Positions 51,840 to 63,097 of a DNA stretch of 64,000 bases are shown in pieces (position 1 is the first letter of the stretch; each line of letters begins with the position of its first letter). The position numbers and the translations under genes were made by a program. The notes beneath the pieces are model-generated. The model was not told where the DNA came from. It did no database searches and worked only from the letters and a program-made list of their open reading frames with translations. This stretch comes from Chryseomicrobium aureum (lineage in GTDB: Bacteria > Bacillota > Bacilli > Bacillales_A > Planococcaceae): the NCBI RefSeq assembly GCF_016909155.1, contig NZ_JAFBFG010000001.1:186001-250000 (forward strand), written 5' to 3'.

Positions 51840-53039
51840 ATGACTGGGTCAACAAAAATTTTACTCTGTGTGACAGGTGGGATCGCGGTTTACAAAGCAA
51901 TTGCGCTTGTTAGTAAACTTACACAAGCGGGTGCAGATGTACGTGTCATTATGTCACAATCAGCAATGGAATTTGTCCAACCACTTTCGTTTCAAGCGAT
52001 GTCCCGCAATGACGTCTATTTTGACACATTTGATGAAAAAGATTCACGTGTCATTGCTCATATTGATTTAGCAGACTGGGCAGATTTAGTTGTAGTTGCG
52101 CCGGCAACTGCAAATGTCATCGGCAAGTACGCAAACGGTATTGCTGACGACATGATCACTACAACACTTCTTGCAACGACAAAAGAAGTATGGATGGCAC
52201 CTGCGATGAATGTCCATATGTATAGTCATCCTGCAGTACTTCAAAATATTGATACCCTCCATAAACGCGGCGTTCGCTTTATCGAGCCTTCTGAAGGATA
52301 TCTTGCATGCGGATACGTCGGAAAAGGGCGTTTAGAAGAGCCAGAAAAAATTACAGAGCTCATCATGAATCGTAAACAAAAATCAATGCCCTTAAAAGGG
52401 AAGTCAGTCGTAGTAACGGCTGGGCCTACGCGTGAACGAATTGACCCAGTACGCTACGTATCAAACTTCTCAACAGGCAAGATGGGCTTTGCGATGGCCC
52501 GTGCAGCAGCAGACCTTGGGGCAGAAGTGACATTGATTGCAGGGCCAGTAACATTAGAAACGCCAACCGGAGTAACGCGTGTTGATGTTGAAAGTGCAGC
52601 GGACATGTTACGTGAAGTGGAGACACGTTTTGCATCTACAGATATCCTTATTAAAACGGCAGCAGTTGCCGATTATAAACCGAAACTTCAAGCAGACCAG
52701 AAAATTAAGAAACAAGATGGCGATACAGTACTGGAGATGGAGCGCACGACTGATATTCTGGCGCATATGGGCTCGATCAAATCGAACCAAGTCGTCATTG
52801 GTTTTGCAGCAGAAACGAATGATGTTGAAGCGTATGCGGAGAAAAAACGTGTGAAAAAGAATGCCGATTATATTATAGCCAATGATGTCACGCAACAAGG
52901 TGTTGGATTTGGCACAGATACAAATAAAGTAACTGTGTTTTCAAAATCAGGAAAATCAGATTTTCCATTCCTACCGAAACAACAACTTGCACTTGAATTG
53001 CTACAGTTTGTTGCTGAGCAGGAGGGATGGCGCTCGTGA
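51840..53039 (+). CDS. coaBC: bifunctional phosphopantothenoylcysteine decarboxylase / phosphopantothenate-cysteine ligase
   Basis: 399 residues. The CoaC flavoprotein domain (1-180) has GGIAVYKAIALVSKL, PATANVIGKYANGIADD and the active Cys in GYLACGYVGKGRL (about 158). The CoaB domain (185-399) has VVTAGPTRERIDPVRYVSNFS and AAVADYKPK. Together they make 4'-phosphopantetheine from phosphopantothenate. Overlaps priA by 13 bp. Confidence 0.96.
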   Translation: MTGSTKILLCVTGGIAVYKAIALVSKLTQAGADVRVIMSQSAMEFVQPLSFQAMSRNDVYFDTFDEKDSRVIAHIDLADWADLVVVAPATANVIGKYANGIADDMITTTLLATTKEVWMAPAMNVHMYSHPAVLQNIDTLHKRGVRFIEPSEGYLACGYVGKGRLEEPEKITELIMNRKQKSMPLKGKSVVVTAGPTRERIDPVRYVSNFSTGKMGFAMARAAADLGAEVTLIAGPVTLETPTGVTRVDVESAADMLREVETRFASTDILIKTAAVADYKPKLQADQKIKKQDGDTVLEMERTTDILAHMGSIKSNQVVIGFAAETNDVEAYAEKKRVKKNADYIIANDVTQQGVGFGTDTNKVTVFSKSGKSDFPFLPKQQLALELLQFVAEQEGWRS

Positions 53040-55426
53040 TTGCACAGGTCATTGTAGATGTTTCTACAGCGGCAATCGACCGGCCGTTTGATTATCACGT
53101 GCCTGCCCAACTCGAAAGTTTTATTCATCCAGGTATTCGTGTGCACATTCCTTTTGGACCTCGTAAAGTGCAGGGGTTTGTCATTTCAACGTCAGATGAA
53201 ACAGAACTTGATGAAAAAAAATTGAAGCCTATTGAATCAGTAGTTGATATTGAACCGGTATTGACAGCAGAAATGCTCGAGCTTGGTAAATGGCTAAAAG
53301 ATGATACGTTGTGTTTCTATAACGATGCGCTCCAAGTAATGATTCCTGCAGCTCTCCGAGCGAATTACACAAAACTTGTTAAGGTTGAAAATGCTTCAGT
53401 TTTATCCGAGCCTTTTCAAAATTTATTGTCCAAAGATCTAGAAGTTGATTTCGCATCACTTGAAAAACAACACTTGATACAAGAACTGAAAGTCCACCTC
53501 GATACGGGAAATGCCACGATAGAAACTCGAATTCGTCAAAAAGCGAAACCAAAACTACAAACGGTCTATCACGTCATCGATGCATCGATTGAGCTTTCTG
53601 GTCAAGCGAAGAAGCAACAACAAGTTGTAGATTGGATTTTAGAGACAAATTCAAAATCTTTCACCATAGTAGACATTCAAAAACATGTCCAAGTGACGAC
53701 GCCTGTACTAGATGCGCTCGTTGAAAAGAAGATTTTAAAAAAATCTAAACAAGAAGTGTACCGTGAAATCGAATTACTTGCAGATACATCAATTGATAAA
53801 GTGGTCACACTTACAGAGGCTCAAAAAGAAGTTCTTGAGACGATCAACCGTGCGCAACAAAATCAAAAAAGTGAAACATTCCTTTTGCACGGGATTACGG
53901 GTAGCGGGAAAACAGAAATCTATTTACATGCGATTGAAGAAGCACTTGCTCTTGGAAAAGAAGCCATTATGCTTGTGCCAGAAATTGCTCTTACACCACA
54001 GATGGTTACGCGTTTCAAAATGCGATTTGGGAATCAAGTCGCAGTGATGCATAGTGGTCTTTCTGTCGGAGAAAAGTACGACGAGTGGCGTAAAATTCAT
54101 CGCCGAGAAGTGCGAGTAGTAGTAGGGGCGCGTTCAGCCATTTTTGCACCGTTTGAAAACGTAGGGTTACTGATACTCGATGAAGAACATGAGTCCTCTT
54201 ACAAACAAGAAGATTCTCCGCGCTACCATGCACGAGAAGTCGCAAAATGGCGCGCGCAGTTTACAAATTGTCCTGTGATTTTAGGAAGTGCGACACCTTC
54301 CATCGAATCCTATGCTCGTGCAAAAAAAGGAGTCTATACACTGCTTGAGCTCCCGAGTCGAGCGAATGCTAAAGCTTTACCACCTGTTGATTTAATTGAT
54401 ATGCGGGAACAACTAAAGGGTGGAAATCGCTCCATGTTCAGCATGGAATTGATTGATGCGATTCGAGATCGATTAGCAAAAAAAGAGCAGATTGTTTTAT
54501 TTTTAAACAAACGAGGCTTCTCATCTTTTGTATTGTGCCGCGATTGTGGAACGACAGTGCAATGTCCGAACTGTGATATTTCCTTGACCTATCACAGGAT
54601 GGGCGAAGCTTTAAGATGTCACTATTGTGGATATGAAGAACTAGTTCCCACCCAGTGCCCCCATTGCGAAAGTGAGCACATTCGATTTTTTGGCACAGGT
54701 ACTCAAAAAGTAGAAGAAGAGATTACAAAGCTATTTCCAGAAGCCCGAACGCTGCGAATGGATGTTGACACAACGCGTACGAAAGGTGCACATGAACGAA
54801 TCCTGCATCACTTTGGACAACGACAGGCGGATATTCTATTAGGTACACAAATGATTGCAAAGGGATTAGATTTTCCGGAAGTGACTTTAGTGGGTGTGTT
54901 AAATGCCGATACTTCTTTGCATCTTGCGGATTTTCGGGCGGCCGAAAAAACGTTCCAGTTGATTACGCAAGTGAGTGGTCGAGCTGGTAGACATGAGAAA
55001 AAAGGCCACGTCATCGTCCAAACATATGATCCGGAACATTATGCACTCGTCAATGCCCAGACACATGATTATTTGGGCTTTTACACGCAAGAGATGCAAA
55101 TGAGAAAAGCTTATCAATACCCTCCGTTTTATTATTTGACCCATATTCAAATCAGTCATCCAGATGTCTTAACGACTGCAGACTATGCGGGTAAGACGGC
55201 CGAGTGGTTGCGAGAAAACCTTTCGCAATCAACCGCTGTAATAGGTCCGACTGCTTCTGCAATCAGCCGCATACAAGAGCGGTACCGTTATCAATGCATG
55301 ATTAAATATAAGCGAGAGCCAAACTTAACGACTGCGCTTCATCAGTTATTAAAGCTTTCCCGAACGCAATGGGAAAAGCAAGGGGTGCGAATCAGCATAG
55401 ATTTACACCCATCTACGATTGTATAG
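53027..55426 (+). CDS. priA: primosomal protein N', replication restart helicase PriA
   Basis: 799 residues. 3'-to-5' helicase that restarts replication forks. N-terminal DNA-binding domain (1-105), Walker A HGITGSGKTEIYLHA (about 288), DEEH box LILDEEHESSYKQ (about 384), and a zinc domain with eight cysteines (CRDCGTTVQCPNC, CHYCGYE, CPHCES, about 504-550) between helicase motifs. Motif VI QVSGRAGRHEKKG at about 650. ATG after GGAGGG, within the end of coaBC. Confidence 0.96.
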   Translation: MALVIAQVIVDVSTAAIDRPFDYHVPAQLESFIHPGIRVHIPFGPRKVQGFVISTSDETELDEKKLKPIESVVDIEPVLTAEMLELGKWLKDDTLCFYNDALQVMIPAALRANYTKLVKVENASVLSEPFQNLLSKDLEVDFASLEKQHLIQELKVHLDTGNATIETRIRQKAKPKLQTVYHVIDASIELSGQAKKQQQVVDWILETNSKSFTIVDIQKHVQVTTPVLDALVEKKILKKSKQEVYREIELLADTSIDKVVTLTEAQKEVLETINRAQQNQKSETFLLHGITGSGKTEIYLHAIEEALALGKEAIMLVPEIALTPQMVTRFKMRFGNQVAVMHSGLSVGEKYDEWRKIHRREVRVVVGARSAIFAPFENVGLLILDEEHESSYKQEDSPRYHAREVAKWRAQFTNCPVILGSATPSIESYARAKKGVYTLLELPSRANAKALPPVDLIDMREQLKGGNRSMFSMELIDAIRDRLAKKEQIVLFLNKRGFSSFVLCRDCGTTVQCPNCDISLTYHRMGEALRCHYCGYEELVPTQCPHCESEHIRFFGTGTQKVEEEITKLFPEARTLRMDVDTTRTKGAHERILHHFGQRQADILLGTQMIAKGLDFPEVTLVGVLNADTSLHLADFRAAEKTFQLITQVSGRAGRHEKKGHVIVQTYDPEHYALVNAQTHDYLGFYTQEMQMRKAYQYPPFYYLTHIQISHPDVLTTADYAGKTAEWLRENLSQSTAVIGPTASAISRIQERYRYQCMIKYKREPNLTTALHQLLKLSRTQWEKQGVRISIDLHPSTIV

Positions 55427-55442
55427 AAATGAGGAACGAAGA

Positions 55443-55931
55443 ATGACAGTATTAAATATAGTTGAACATCCCAATGATATTTTGACGACTCCGGCAGCAG
55501 ATGTCACAGAGTTTAATGAAGAACTAGGCAAATTGCTTGATGATATGTATGAAACTATGGTGGCAGCAGATGGTATCGGCCTTGCAGCTCCGCAGATCGG
55601 AGTATCAAAACGCATAGCCATTGTAGATATGGGAGAAGGCCAAGAAGTCATTGAAATGATCAACCCACAAGTTGTCGCTATTGGTGGTAAAGAAGTTGAA
55701 GTAGAAGGCTGCCTAAGCTTCCCGGGATTGTACGGAGAAGTAGAACGACCGTATTATGTAAAAGTTGAAGCGGAAGACCGTGACGGCAATTTGTATGAAT
55801 TAGAAGCAGAAGATTATGAAGCACGTGCCATTCAACATGAAATCGACCACTTAAATGGTATTTTATTTACTTCAAAAATTATTCGTTATGTCTCTCCTGA
55901 AGAATTCATGGAGGAAGGTGAAGAACAATGA
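55443..55931 (+). CDS. def: peptide deformylase
   Basis: 162 residues. It removes formyl from nascent protein N-termini. Motif 1 [10 protein letters not shown] (about 43-52), motif 2 EGCLSFPG with the metal Cys (about 87-94), motif 3 [12 protein letters not shown] (about 129-140). This is a type 1 enzyme like B. subtilis Def. The start ATG at 55443 follows GAGGAACGAAG. It overlaps fmt by 4 bp. Confidence 0.97.
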   Translation: MTVLNIVEHPNDILTTPAADVTEFNEELGKLLDDMYETMVAADGIGLAAPQIGVSKRIAIVDMGEGQEVIEMINPQVVAIGGKEVEVEGCLSFPGLYGEVERPYYVKVEAEDRDGNLYELEAEDYEARAIQHEIDHLNGILFTSKIIRYVSPEEFMEEGEEQ

Positions 55932-56866
55932 CGTCCATCGTATTTATGGGGACACCCGCATTTTCTGTACCCGTTCTTCGTATGTTGGTTGAAGAGGGCT
56001 ACAACGTTTTAGCAGTTGTCACACAACCTGATCGTCCGGTTGGGCGAAAAAAAGTGTTGACGCCACCACCGGTTAAAGAAGAAGCGCTTCGTCACGAAAT
56101 CGAAGTGCTACAACCTGAAAAGTTAACAGGCAGTGCGGAATTAAAAAGACTGCAAGAATTAAATCCAGATTTGATCGTGACAGCAGCATTTGGTCAATTA
56201 TTGTCTGAAGAGGTGCTAACACTTCCTCAATTAGGCGCCATCAATGTCCACGCATCTTTACTACCAAAATATCGCGGCGGTGCACCGATTCATCAAGCGG
56301 TTCTAGACGGGGAAGAGAAAACGGGTGTCACTATCATGTATATGGTGAAGAAACTAGATGCAGGAGATATTATCTCACAAGTAGAAGTTCCCATTACAGA
56401 ACAAGACACTACAGGAACGCTCTTTGACAAGCTCAGTGCAGCAGGTACAGCCTTGTTAAAGGAAACACTTCCATCGATTGTTGCTGGAACGAACGCACGA
56501 ACACCTCAAAATCCTGATCAAGTAACGTTCGCACGAAACATCTCACGCGAACAAGAACGAATCGATTGGGCAAAGCCTGCTCGGGAGGTTTTCAACCAAA
56601 TTCGTGGTTTGAATCCGTGGCCAGGGGCGTACACGACGTTTGATGAGGCAAGTTTTAAAATTTGGTCTGCACGTGAAGTGAACGGAAACTCGCATGCTGT
56701 GCCAGGTGAAATCATTGATACTACAGGCCGTTTTGTTGTACAGACAGGAGACGGACAAGCATTGGAACTACTTGAAGTACAACCTGCAGGAAAGAAAAAA
56801 TTAGCTGTTGACGAATTCTTACGAGGTGTTGGGCAGCTATACAAATTAGGAGATCAATTTAAATGA
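55928..56866 (+). CDS. fmt: methionyl-tRNA formyltransferase
   Basis: 312 residues. It formylates initiator Met-tRNA using 10-formyl-THF. Catalytic core: [15 protein letters not shown] (about 107-121) with Asn/His/Asp active residues and [12 protein letters not shown]-terminal tRNA-binding domain with [23 protein letters not shown]. Overlaps def and rsmB by 4 bp; the trio def-fmt-rsmB is standard. Confidence 0.97.
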   Translation: MTSIVFMGTPAFSVPVLRMLVEEGYNVLAVVTQPDRPVGRKKVLTPPPVKEEALRHEIEVLQPEKLTGSAELKRLQELNPDLIVTAAFGQLLSEEVLTLPQLGAINVHASLLPKYRGGAPIHQAVLDGEEKTGVTIMYMVKKLDAGDIISQVEVPITEQDTTGTLFDKLSAAGTALLKETLPSIVAGTNARTPQNPDQVTFARNISREQERIDWAKPAREVFNQIRGLNPWPGAYTTFDEASFKIWSAREVNGNSHAVPGEIIDTTGRFVVQTGDGQALELLEVQPAGKKKLAVDEFLRGVGQLYKLGDQFK

Positions 56867-58194
56867 AGCGAAAACAACTAGGCAACCCTAGGGACGCAGC
56901 TCTATTTGTTCTAATGGATGTCGATAAAAATCAAGCGTATAGTAATTTGTTGCTCACAAAACATATGAATCAACACAAAATTGCAGGTATTGATAAAGGT
57001 CTTATGACAGAACTTACGTATGGGACGTTGCAACACAAAATGACACTCGATTTTTTCCTGGCTCCTTTTATCAAAGGAAAACTAGAAAACTGGGTTCAGT
57101 GGGTATTGCGCATGGCCGTTTACCAGATTCACTACCTGGATCGTATTCCGAACCACGCAGTAGTAAATGAAGCTGTTCAACTCGCTAAGTATCACGGACA
57201 CAAAGGTGTTTCAGGTTTAGTGAATGGTGTGTTGCGTGCATTTCTTCGTGAAGGTGCGCCAAGTTTTGATTCGATTAAAGACCCATTAGAACGTTTGTCT
57301 ATTGAAACTAGTCACCCAGAGTGGATGCTAGAAAATTGGATCCAAGCATTTGGTTTTGAAAAAACAGAACAAATTGCACGCCAAAACAATGTCGCACCTC
57401 CTCAGACTATTCGTGTCAACACGATGAAAATTTCAATTGATGACGCAATTCAAGCGCTCGAGTCAGAAGGGTTTACTGTACGAAAAGGAATCTTGCCAGA
57501 AAGCTTGCATGTTGCTGGGAAAACAGCAGCGACGTCAGCACTTTTCGCATCGGGTCAGTTTACGATTCAAGACGAGAGTTCGATGATGCCAGCACATGCA
57601 CTCCAACTTGAAAAGGGTATGTCGGTTCTTGATATGTGTGCAGCACCTGGTGGGAAAACCACACATATTGCGCAACTTCTTGCCAATACGGGTCATATTA
57701 CAGCACTTGATCTTCACGAGAATAAATTAAAGTACATTCATGAGAATGCCGAGCGTCTTGGTTTTACACACATTTCGACGGTTGCGGCGGATGCAAGACA
57801 AGCGCAAGAAGTTTTAGAGCAAAAGCAATTTGATCGTATTTTAGTGGATGCACCGTGTAGTGGATATGGTGTCATTCGTCGCAAGCCAGATATGAAATAT
57901 GCAAAAAAACCACAAGATGCAGAACGATTAGCTACGATCCAACTTGCTATTTTAAATGAAGCCTACTCTCTTTTATCGCCTGGTGGCATACTGGTCTATA
58001 GCACATGTACGATTGAACCAACTGAGAACGATGAAGTGATTGATGCTTTTTTACAATTGCATCAAGATATGCAAGAACTCTCTCTTCCGGATGTATTTAC
58101 TGCTCTTCCGCATGGCGCTGCGAAAGTAGGTCATCAAGTACTTCCATATCCAGACGGCGATGGATTTTATGTAGTAGCTCTTCAAAAAGCATAA
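56863..58194 (+). CDS. rsmB: 16S rRNA (cytosine967-C5)-methyltransferase RsmB
   Basis: 443 residues. NusB-like N-terminal domain (1-140) and Rossmann methyltransferase domain with [18 protein letters not shown] (about 250-268), [17 protein letters not shown] with one active Cys (about 329) and [13 protein letters not shown] with the other (about 385). Overlaps fmt by 4 bp. rlmN, which follows in B. subtilis, is not here; prpC comes after 15 bp. Confidence 0.95.
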   Translation: MKRKQLGNPRDAALFVLMDVDKNQAYSNLLLTKHMNQHKIAGIDKGLMTELTYGTLQHKMTLDFFLAPFIKGKLENWVQWVLRMAVYQIHYLDRIPNHAVVNEAVQLAKYHGHKGVSGLVNGVLRAFLREGAPSFDSIKDPLERLSIETSHPEWMLENWIQAFGFEKTEQIARQNNVAPPQTIRVNTMKISIDDAIQALESEGFTVRKGILPESLHVAGKTAATSALFASGQFTIQDESSMMPAHALQLEKGMSVLDMCAAPGGKTTHIAQLLANTGHITALDLHENKLKYIHENAERLGFTHISTVAADARQAQEVLEQKQFDRILVDAPCSGYGVIRRKPDMKYAKKPQDAERLATIQLAILNEAYSLLSPGGILVYSTCTIEPTENDEVIDAFLQLHQDMQELSLPDVFTALPHGAAKVGHQVLPYPDGDGFYVVALQKA

Positions 58195-58209
58195 TCAAGG
58201 GGTGACAAA

Positions 58210-58956
58210 ATGGAATTTGTTCATCGCACGGATGTAGGTAAAAAGCGTGCAATCAATGAAGACTATTTGCAAGTCTTCGAAAAATCTAAAGGTATGACGT
58301 TAGCAGTACTTGCTGATGGAATGGGTGGTCACAATGCCGGGGATGTTGCTAGTGAACTGGCAGTAAGGTTTTTAGTAGACCGCTTTCAGAAGTCTTCTCT
58401 ACAAGTTGAAAGTGAGGAGACACATGTTTCTAAATGGTTAACAGAAGCCTATGAGGGTGCAAATGACCGAATAAGCACTATAGCTGAATCGGATCCTGCA
58501 TGCAAAGGAATGGGTACAACACTGATTGCTGCAGTGTTCCAAGATAGAAAAGTCACGTTTGCACATATTGGAGACAGTCGCGTGTATCTCTATTCTAAAG
58601 GGGAAATCCATCCATTGACGAAAGATCATTCCTACGTCAATGTTTTGCTCGATTCGGGAGAGATTGATGAAGAGCAGGCGAAAACACATCCTAGAAAGAA
58701 TATGCTGATGAAAGCGATTGGGACAGAGATTTCTATAGATCCTGATATTTTAACTGTGACAATGCGTGAAGGGGAGTATGTTCTTATGTGTTCTGACGGA
58801 TTGAGCAATATGCTGTCATCCGAACAAATCGTTCATGTCCTTCAAACTGAAGCCACTCTTACAGCAAAAGCGGATACACTTGTCACACTAGCCAACGACC
58901 AGGGTGGAGAGGACAACATCTCACTCATTCTTAGTCACCTGAAGGTAGGTGAGTAA
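58210..58956 (+). CDS. prpC: PP2C-type serine/threonine protein phosphatase PrpC (Stp)
   Basis: 248 residues. It reverses phosphorylation by the partner kinase PrkC. Metal-binding motifs: GKKRAINEDY (about 9-18), VLADGMGGHNAGDVAS (about 34-49), HIGDSRVYL, LMCSDGLSNM and GGEDNISL (about 236). ATG after AAGGGGTGA. Kinase gene begins 2 bp after the stop. Confidence 0.95.
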   Translation: MEFVHRTDVGKKRAINEDYLQVFEKSKGMTLAVLADGMGGHNAGDVASELAVRFLVDRFQKSSLQVESEETHVSKWLTEAYEGANDRISTIAESDPACKGMGTTLIAAVFQDRKVTFAHIGDSRVYLYSKGEIHPLTKDHSYVNVLLDSGEIDEEQAKTHPRKNMLMKAIGTEISIDPDILTVTMREGEYVLMCSDGLSNMLSSEQIVHVLQTEATLTAKADTLVTLANDQGGEDNISLILSHLKVGE

Positions 58957-58958
58957 CG

Positions 58959-60914
58959 ATGTTAATCGGAAAACGGATAAGTGGACGTTATAAACTAGAG
59001 AAACATATCGGCGGGGGTGGCATGTCCAATGTCTACCAAGCACACGATATGATTTTAGATCGAGACGTTGCCATTAAAATATTGCGTTATGACTTCTCAA
59101 ACGAAGAGGACCTACACAGACGATTTCAACGGGAAGCCCTTTCTGTCACATCACTGACACACGACAATATCGTCACAATCTATGATGTAGGCGAGGACGG
59201 GGATATCCATTACATTGTAATGGAACACGTAAAAGGACAAACATTAAAAGAATACATAGCTGACAATGCGCCTGTGCAACCCGCAAAAGCAGTGACGATT
59301 ATGAAGCAGCTGTTATCAGCGATTGAACATGCACATGAGCACCATATTGTGCACCGTGACATCAAACCTCAAAATATCTTGTTAGATGAAGAGGGCAATG
59401 TCAAAGTGACGGATTTTGGAATTGCGATGGCGTTATCTGCGACATCCTTTACCCAAACGAATTCAGTTTTAGGTACTGTTCACTATTTGTCGCCTGAACA
59501 AGCGCGTGGTGGCACAGCAACTCGTAAGTCCGACATCTACGCATTAGGAATTGTATTATTCGAATTATTAACAGGTCAACTTCCGTTTAAAGGGGAGTCA
59601 GCAGTTTCGATTGCACTCAAGCACTTACAAGCAGAGACACCTTCTGTTCGAGCAATCAATGCAGCGATTCCCCAAAGTTTAGAAAACGTAGTCCTTCGAG
59701 CTACAGCAAAAAAACCTGAAGACCGATACGTCTCTGTAAAAGAGATGCATGCGCATATTGCACGTTCTTTGGATACGGACTATTTAAATGAACCAAAGTA
59801 TGTACCGAGTGTGGATGACGATGCGACAAAAGTGATGCCTGTCATTAAACAGCCGATTCCGCTCGATGAAATCCAAGAAACGCGTAAACTAGAAGACCGG
59901 AAACCAAAAGTTGATCCGGCTCCTGCTCCTGTGAAGAAAAAATCGAAAAAGGGTAAAATTATTGCTCTGATTATTGGTGCGTTACTGTTAATAGGGTTAA
60001 TTGTTGTACTCGCTTTTCCTGGTATGTTCCGCCCTGCGAAAATTGAGGTGCCGGATGTTGTAGGGATGACACTTGAAGAGGCAACGGAAGAACTCGAAGC
60101 CACTGGATTTGTTATTGGAGAAGTACGCGAACAGTATTCAGAAGAAGTGGAAGAAGGACAAGTGATCCGCACAACTCCTGAGGCTGGTAGAATGCGTGAT
60201 CCTGAAACGGAAATCAATTTGTATGTATCGCAAGGACCCGAAACGATTAAAGTAAATGATTATGTAGGAAGAAGTATCGAGCAAGTTCGACCGCTTGTTG
60301 CCGACTCCTTCCAATCAGTTACAGAAAACGAAGAGTTTTCGGATGAACCTATTGGAACGATTATTGCACAACAGCCTGAAGCTGGTGAAGAAGTCAACGC
60401 ACTAGAAACAGAGTTGATTTTAACTGTTAGTAAAGGACCTGAAACGCGAGAACTTTTAGATTTACGCGGTTACAATGCTCGAGCTCTTGAAGATTACGCG
60501 GCGTCTTCAGGGTTTGTCATTAACTCGTCTGCCCGTGAAAATTCATCCGAAGTACCCGCAGGTGAAGTCATACGACAAAGCCCTGAACCGGGAACTATGT
60601 TAAAGCCAGGTAGTGAAGTAGCAGTTGTTATTTCAGACGGGCCGGCAGCGGCAGCTACCAAATTATATATCGTGTCCATTGAAATCCCGTATGAAGTAGA
60701 AGAAGGTCAAGAGCAGGTAGAGCAGTCTGTTCGAATTTTTGTACAGGACCGCACGCGAACTTTAGCAGAACCGATTGAAGAATTTACAATCACGGAAGAC
60801 GCAACAAGACGACTTCAGTTAGAAATTGTGGAAGGTGCACAAGGGGCGTATCGCATCGAAGTAGATAATGTTGTAGTAGCACAAGAAACAATTAATTACG
60901 CAGATCTACCATAA
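58959..60914 (+). CDS. prkC: membrane serine/threonine kinase PrkC with PASTA domains
   Basis: 651 residues. Hanks-type kinase domain (about 1-275): glycine loop IGGGGMSNVY, Lys40 in VAIKIL, catalytic HRDIKPQN (about 133), DFGIA and APE-like SPEQA. Membrane segment about 332-355, then three extracellular PASTA domains (about 360-570) and a C-terminal beta domain of about 80 residues. PASTA domains bind muropeptides; in B. subtilis the kinase links wall state to growth and spore germination. Here the absence of spores leaves wall homeostasis as the likely role. Confidence 0.95.
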   Translation: MLIGKRISGRYKLEKHIGGGGMSNVYQAHDMILDRDVAIKILRYDFSNEEDLHRRFQREALSVTSLTHDNIVTIYDVGEDGDIHYIVMEHVKGQTLKEYIADNAPVQPAKAVTIMKQLLSAIEHAHEHHIVHRDIKPQNILLDEEGNVKVTDFGIAMALSATSFTQTNSVLGTVHYLSPEQARGGTATRKSDIYALGIVLFELLTGQLPFKGESAVSIALKHLQAETPSVRAINAAIPQSLENVVLRATAKKPEDRYVSVKEMHAHIARSLDTDYLNEPKYVPSVDDDATKVMPVIKQPIPLDEIQETRKLEDRKPKVDPAPAPVKKKSKKGKIIALIIGALLLIGLIVVLAFPGMFRPAKIEVPDVVGMTLEEATEELEATGFVIGEVREQYSEEVEEGQVIRTTPEAGRMRDPETEINLYVSQGPETIKVNDYVGRSIEQVRPLVADSFQSVTENEEFSDEPIGTIIAQQPEAGEEVNALETELILTVSKGPETRELLDLRGYNARALEDYAASSGFVINSSARENSSEVPAGEVIRQSPEPGTMLKPGSEVAVVISDGPAAAATKLYIVSIEIPYEVEEGQEQVEQSVRIFVQDRTRTLAEPIEEFTITEDATRRLQLEIVEGAQGAYRIEVDNVVVAQETINYADLP

Positions 60915-60925
60915 GGAGGAATGGC

Positions 60926-61801
60926 ATGCCAACAGGCCAAATCAGAAAAGCATTAAGTGGTTTTTACTACGTCTATGATCAAGGTACGGTTATCCAAACG
61001 CGGGCACGCGGAGTATTTCGCAAAAGAGGCCAGTCGCCACTCGTGGGTGATATGGTAACTTATACAGTCGAAGGAGAGAATGACGGTGTCGTGACGGAGA
61101 TAGAGGAACGCAAAAACGAGCTTGTACGGCCACCTATTTCGAACGTCGATCAGGCGCTCCTCGTATTCTCTGCGATTGAGCCAGATTTTAATGAACATTT
61201 ACTTGACCGGTTTTTAACAGTCATCGAAGGGTATGGAATTGAACCTGTCGTGATTGTAACGAAAATGGATTTATTATCGGACGAACAGCGCTTGAAAGTT
61301 GAACACCAAGCTTCTTATTATGAGCAAATTGGCTATCCTTTGATTTACACATACAAGGGAGACCCGTTGCTTGCAGAAAGTATCGCTAAGTTGTTACCAA
61401 ATCGTCTTAGCGTACTAGCAGGACAATCAGGCGTTGGGAAATCGACATTACTCAATACGTTGTTACCAGAACTGAAGTTAAAGACCGGCGAAATCTCTAT
61501 GGCTTTAGGACGCGGGAAGCATACAACCCGTCATGTTGAGCTAATAGAGGTAGCAGGAGGTCTTTTAGCCGACACTCCAGGATTTAGTAATTTTGAACTC
61601 GATCATCTTGAAAAAGAAGAACTAGGTGAATGTTTCCCGGAAATGAGGAAATTAACGTGCAAGTTCAGAGGATGTCTTCATCTGAAAGAGCCAGGGTGTA
61701 CGGTGAAAGATGCCGTAGACGTAGGCGAAATTGCCGAGCATCGTTATGATAATTATCTTCAATTTTTACATGAAATTATGGATAGAAAGCCGAGGTATTA
61801 A
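60926..61801 (+). CDS. rsgA: ribosome small subunit-dependent GTPase RsgA
   Basis: 291 residues (CpgA/YloQ). Circularly permuted GTPase assisting 30S maturation. Order of motifs: OB-fold (1-65), G4 VTKMDL (about 112), then G1 [14 protein letters not shown] (about 170-183) and G3 DTPGF; the zinc knuckle [14 protein letters not shown] is about 247-260. ATG after AAGGAGGAATGGC. Downstream of prkC by 11 bp; B. subtilis PrkC phosphorylates this protein. Confidence 0.96.
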   Translation: MPTGQIRKALSGFYYVYDQGTVIQTRARGVFRKRGQSPLVGDMVTYTVEGENDGVVTEIEERKNELVRPPISNVDQALLVFSAIEPDFNEHLLDRFLTVIEGYGIEPVVIVTKMDLLSDEQRLKVEHQASYYEQIGYPLIYTYKGDPLLAESIAKLLPNRLSVLAGQSGVGKSTLLNTLLPELKLKTGEISMALGRGKHTTRHVELIEVAGGLLADTPGFSNFELDHLEKEELGECFPEMRKLTCKFRGCLHLKEPGCTVKDAVDVGEIAEHRYDNYLQFLHEIMDRKPRY

Positions 61802-61803
61802 CA

Positions 61804-62451
61804 ATGGTAAAAGTAGCACCTTCAATTTTAGCAGCAGATTTTGCAAATCTTCAAAGTGAAGTCCAACTCGTCGATCAAGCGGGGGCGGATTGGATTCATA
61901 TTGATGTTATGGATGGTCATTTTGTTCCAAACATCACTATGGGTACACTTGTAGTAGACGCTATTCGTCCACATACAAAGCTACCACTCGATGTGCATTT
62001 AATGATTGAAAATCCAGATCAGTATATTGAGTCCTTTGTAAAAGCCGGTGCGGATATTATTACGGTGCATGTAGAAGCTTGCCGTCATTTGCATCGAACA
62101 TTGCAACATATCAAATCTCAAGGAATTCAGTGTGGAGTTGTGCTAAATCCACACACGCCAATTTCTACAATCGAACACGTACTGGAAGAAGTTGATGTCG
62201 TGTTGTTCATGACGGTAAATCCTGGTTTTGGGGGGCAGTCTTTCATTCCGTCGGTGTTAAAGAAAGTGAAACAATTGGCTGATTTAAAACAACAGCACGG
62301 CTATACATTTGAAATTGAAATAGATGGTGGTGTCAATAAAGAAACCGTTAAAGAGTGTGTGGCTGCTGGCGCGACAGTCGTTGTAGCGGGTTCCGCAATT
62401 TATGGTGCTGCCGATAAAGAGCAAGCACTTCGTGACATCAAGGAAGCCTAG
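61804..62451 (+). CDS. rpe: ribulose-phosphate 3-epimerase
   Basis: 215 residues. TIM barrel interconverting ribulose-5-P and xylulose-5-[18 protein letters not shown] at the start, [19 protein letters not shown] (metal His/Asp), [26 protein letters not shown] and [14 protein letters not shown] 2 bp after rsgA, followed immediately by thiN. Confidence 0.97.
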   Translation: MVKVAPSILAADFANLQSEVQLVDQAGADWIHIDVMDGHFVPNITMGTLVVDAIRPHTKLPLDVHLMIENPDQYIESFVKAGADIITVHVEACRHLHRTLQHIKSQGIQCGVVLNPHTPISTIEHVLEEVDVVLFMTVNPGFGGQSFIPSVLKKVKQLADLKQQHGYTFEIEIDGGVNKETVKECVAAGATVVVAGSAIYGAADKEQALRDIKEA

Positions 62452-62452
62452 T

Positions 62453-63097
62453 ATGCGTATTGGGATTTGTGGGGGAGGACCACGTGAGCAACTTCCTCTA
62501 ACTCTTGAAGCAGATTACTGGATAGGAGCGGACAGTGGAGCCATTCGATTGTTGGAGAAAGGTGTAACACCTGACTTTATCATTGGTGACTTGGATTCTA
62601 TTCAAAATGCAGAGCGTGAAAAGTGGCAGTCTCAGTTGATGCAAGCCGTGCAAGTTTCACCTGAGAAAGACGAAACAGATACGTATTTAGCACTTGAAAG
62701 GGCAGTCGAAATGCTCCCAAAGCAAATCGTACTCGTCGGCGTCACAGGAGGCAGACTTGATCATTATCAAGCAGTCTTGCATGACATGTTGCGTTTTCAA
62801 CTGCAGTTTCCGTCTATTCAGTTTGAACTACTAGACCGCGACAACAGAATTCTCTTTTTGCAACCTGGCGTTACAGAGGTTGAGAAAAATGAATACACCT
62901 ACTGTTCTTTCTTTTCATGGCAAGGGGATGTTCTAAACGTTTCTCTCACTGGATTTAAATATCCCGTGCAAAACGACTTGATCAGTAAAACCAGCGCGCG
63001 CTTTACAAGTAATGAGATTGTCGAACAAGTTGGGTCTATCTCATTTTCCTCCGGCATATGTTTATGTATACAGAGTCGCGAGGAAAGTGGGGATTAA
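62453..63097 (+). CDS. thiN: thiamine pyrophosphokinase
   Basis: 214 residues. It makes thiamine diphosphate from thiamine and ATP. Motifs: IGADSGAIRLLEKGVTPDFIIGDLDSI (about 24-50, in parts), KDETDTYLALE and GVTGGRLDH (about 100-108). The start is the ATG at 62453 just after the rpe stop; the frame upstream to 62402 lies inside rpe. Same place as B. subtilis yloS. Followed directly by the SpoVM-like gene. Confidence 0.93.
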   Translation: MRIGICGGGPREQLPLTLEADYWIGADSGAIRLLEKGVTPDFIIGDLDSIQNAEREKWQSQLMQAVQVSPEKDETDTYLALERAVEMLPKQIVLVGVTGGRLDHYQAVLHDMLRFQLQFPSIQFELLDRDNRILFLQPGVTEVEKNEYTYCSFFSWQGDVLNVSLTGFKYPVQNDLISKTSARFTSNEIVEQVGSISFSSGICLCIQSREESGD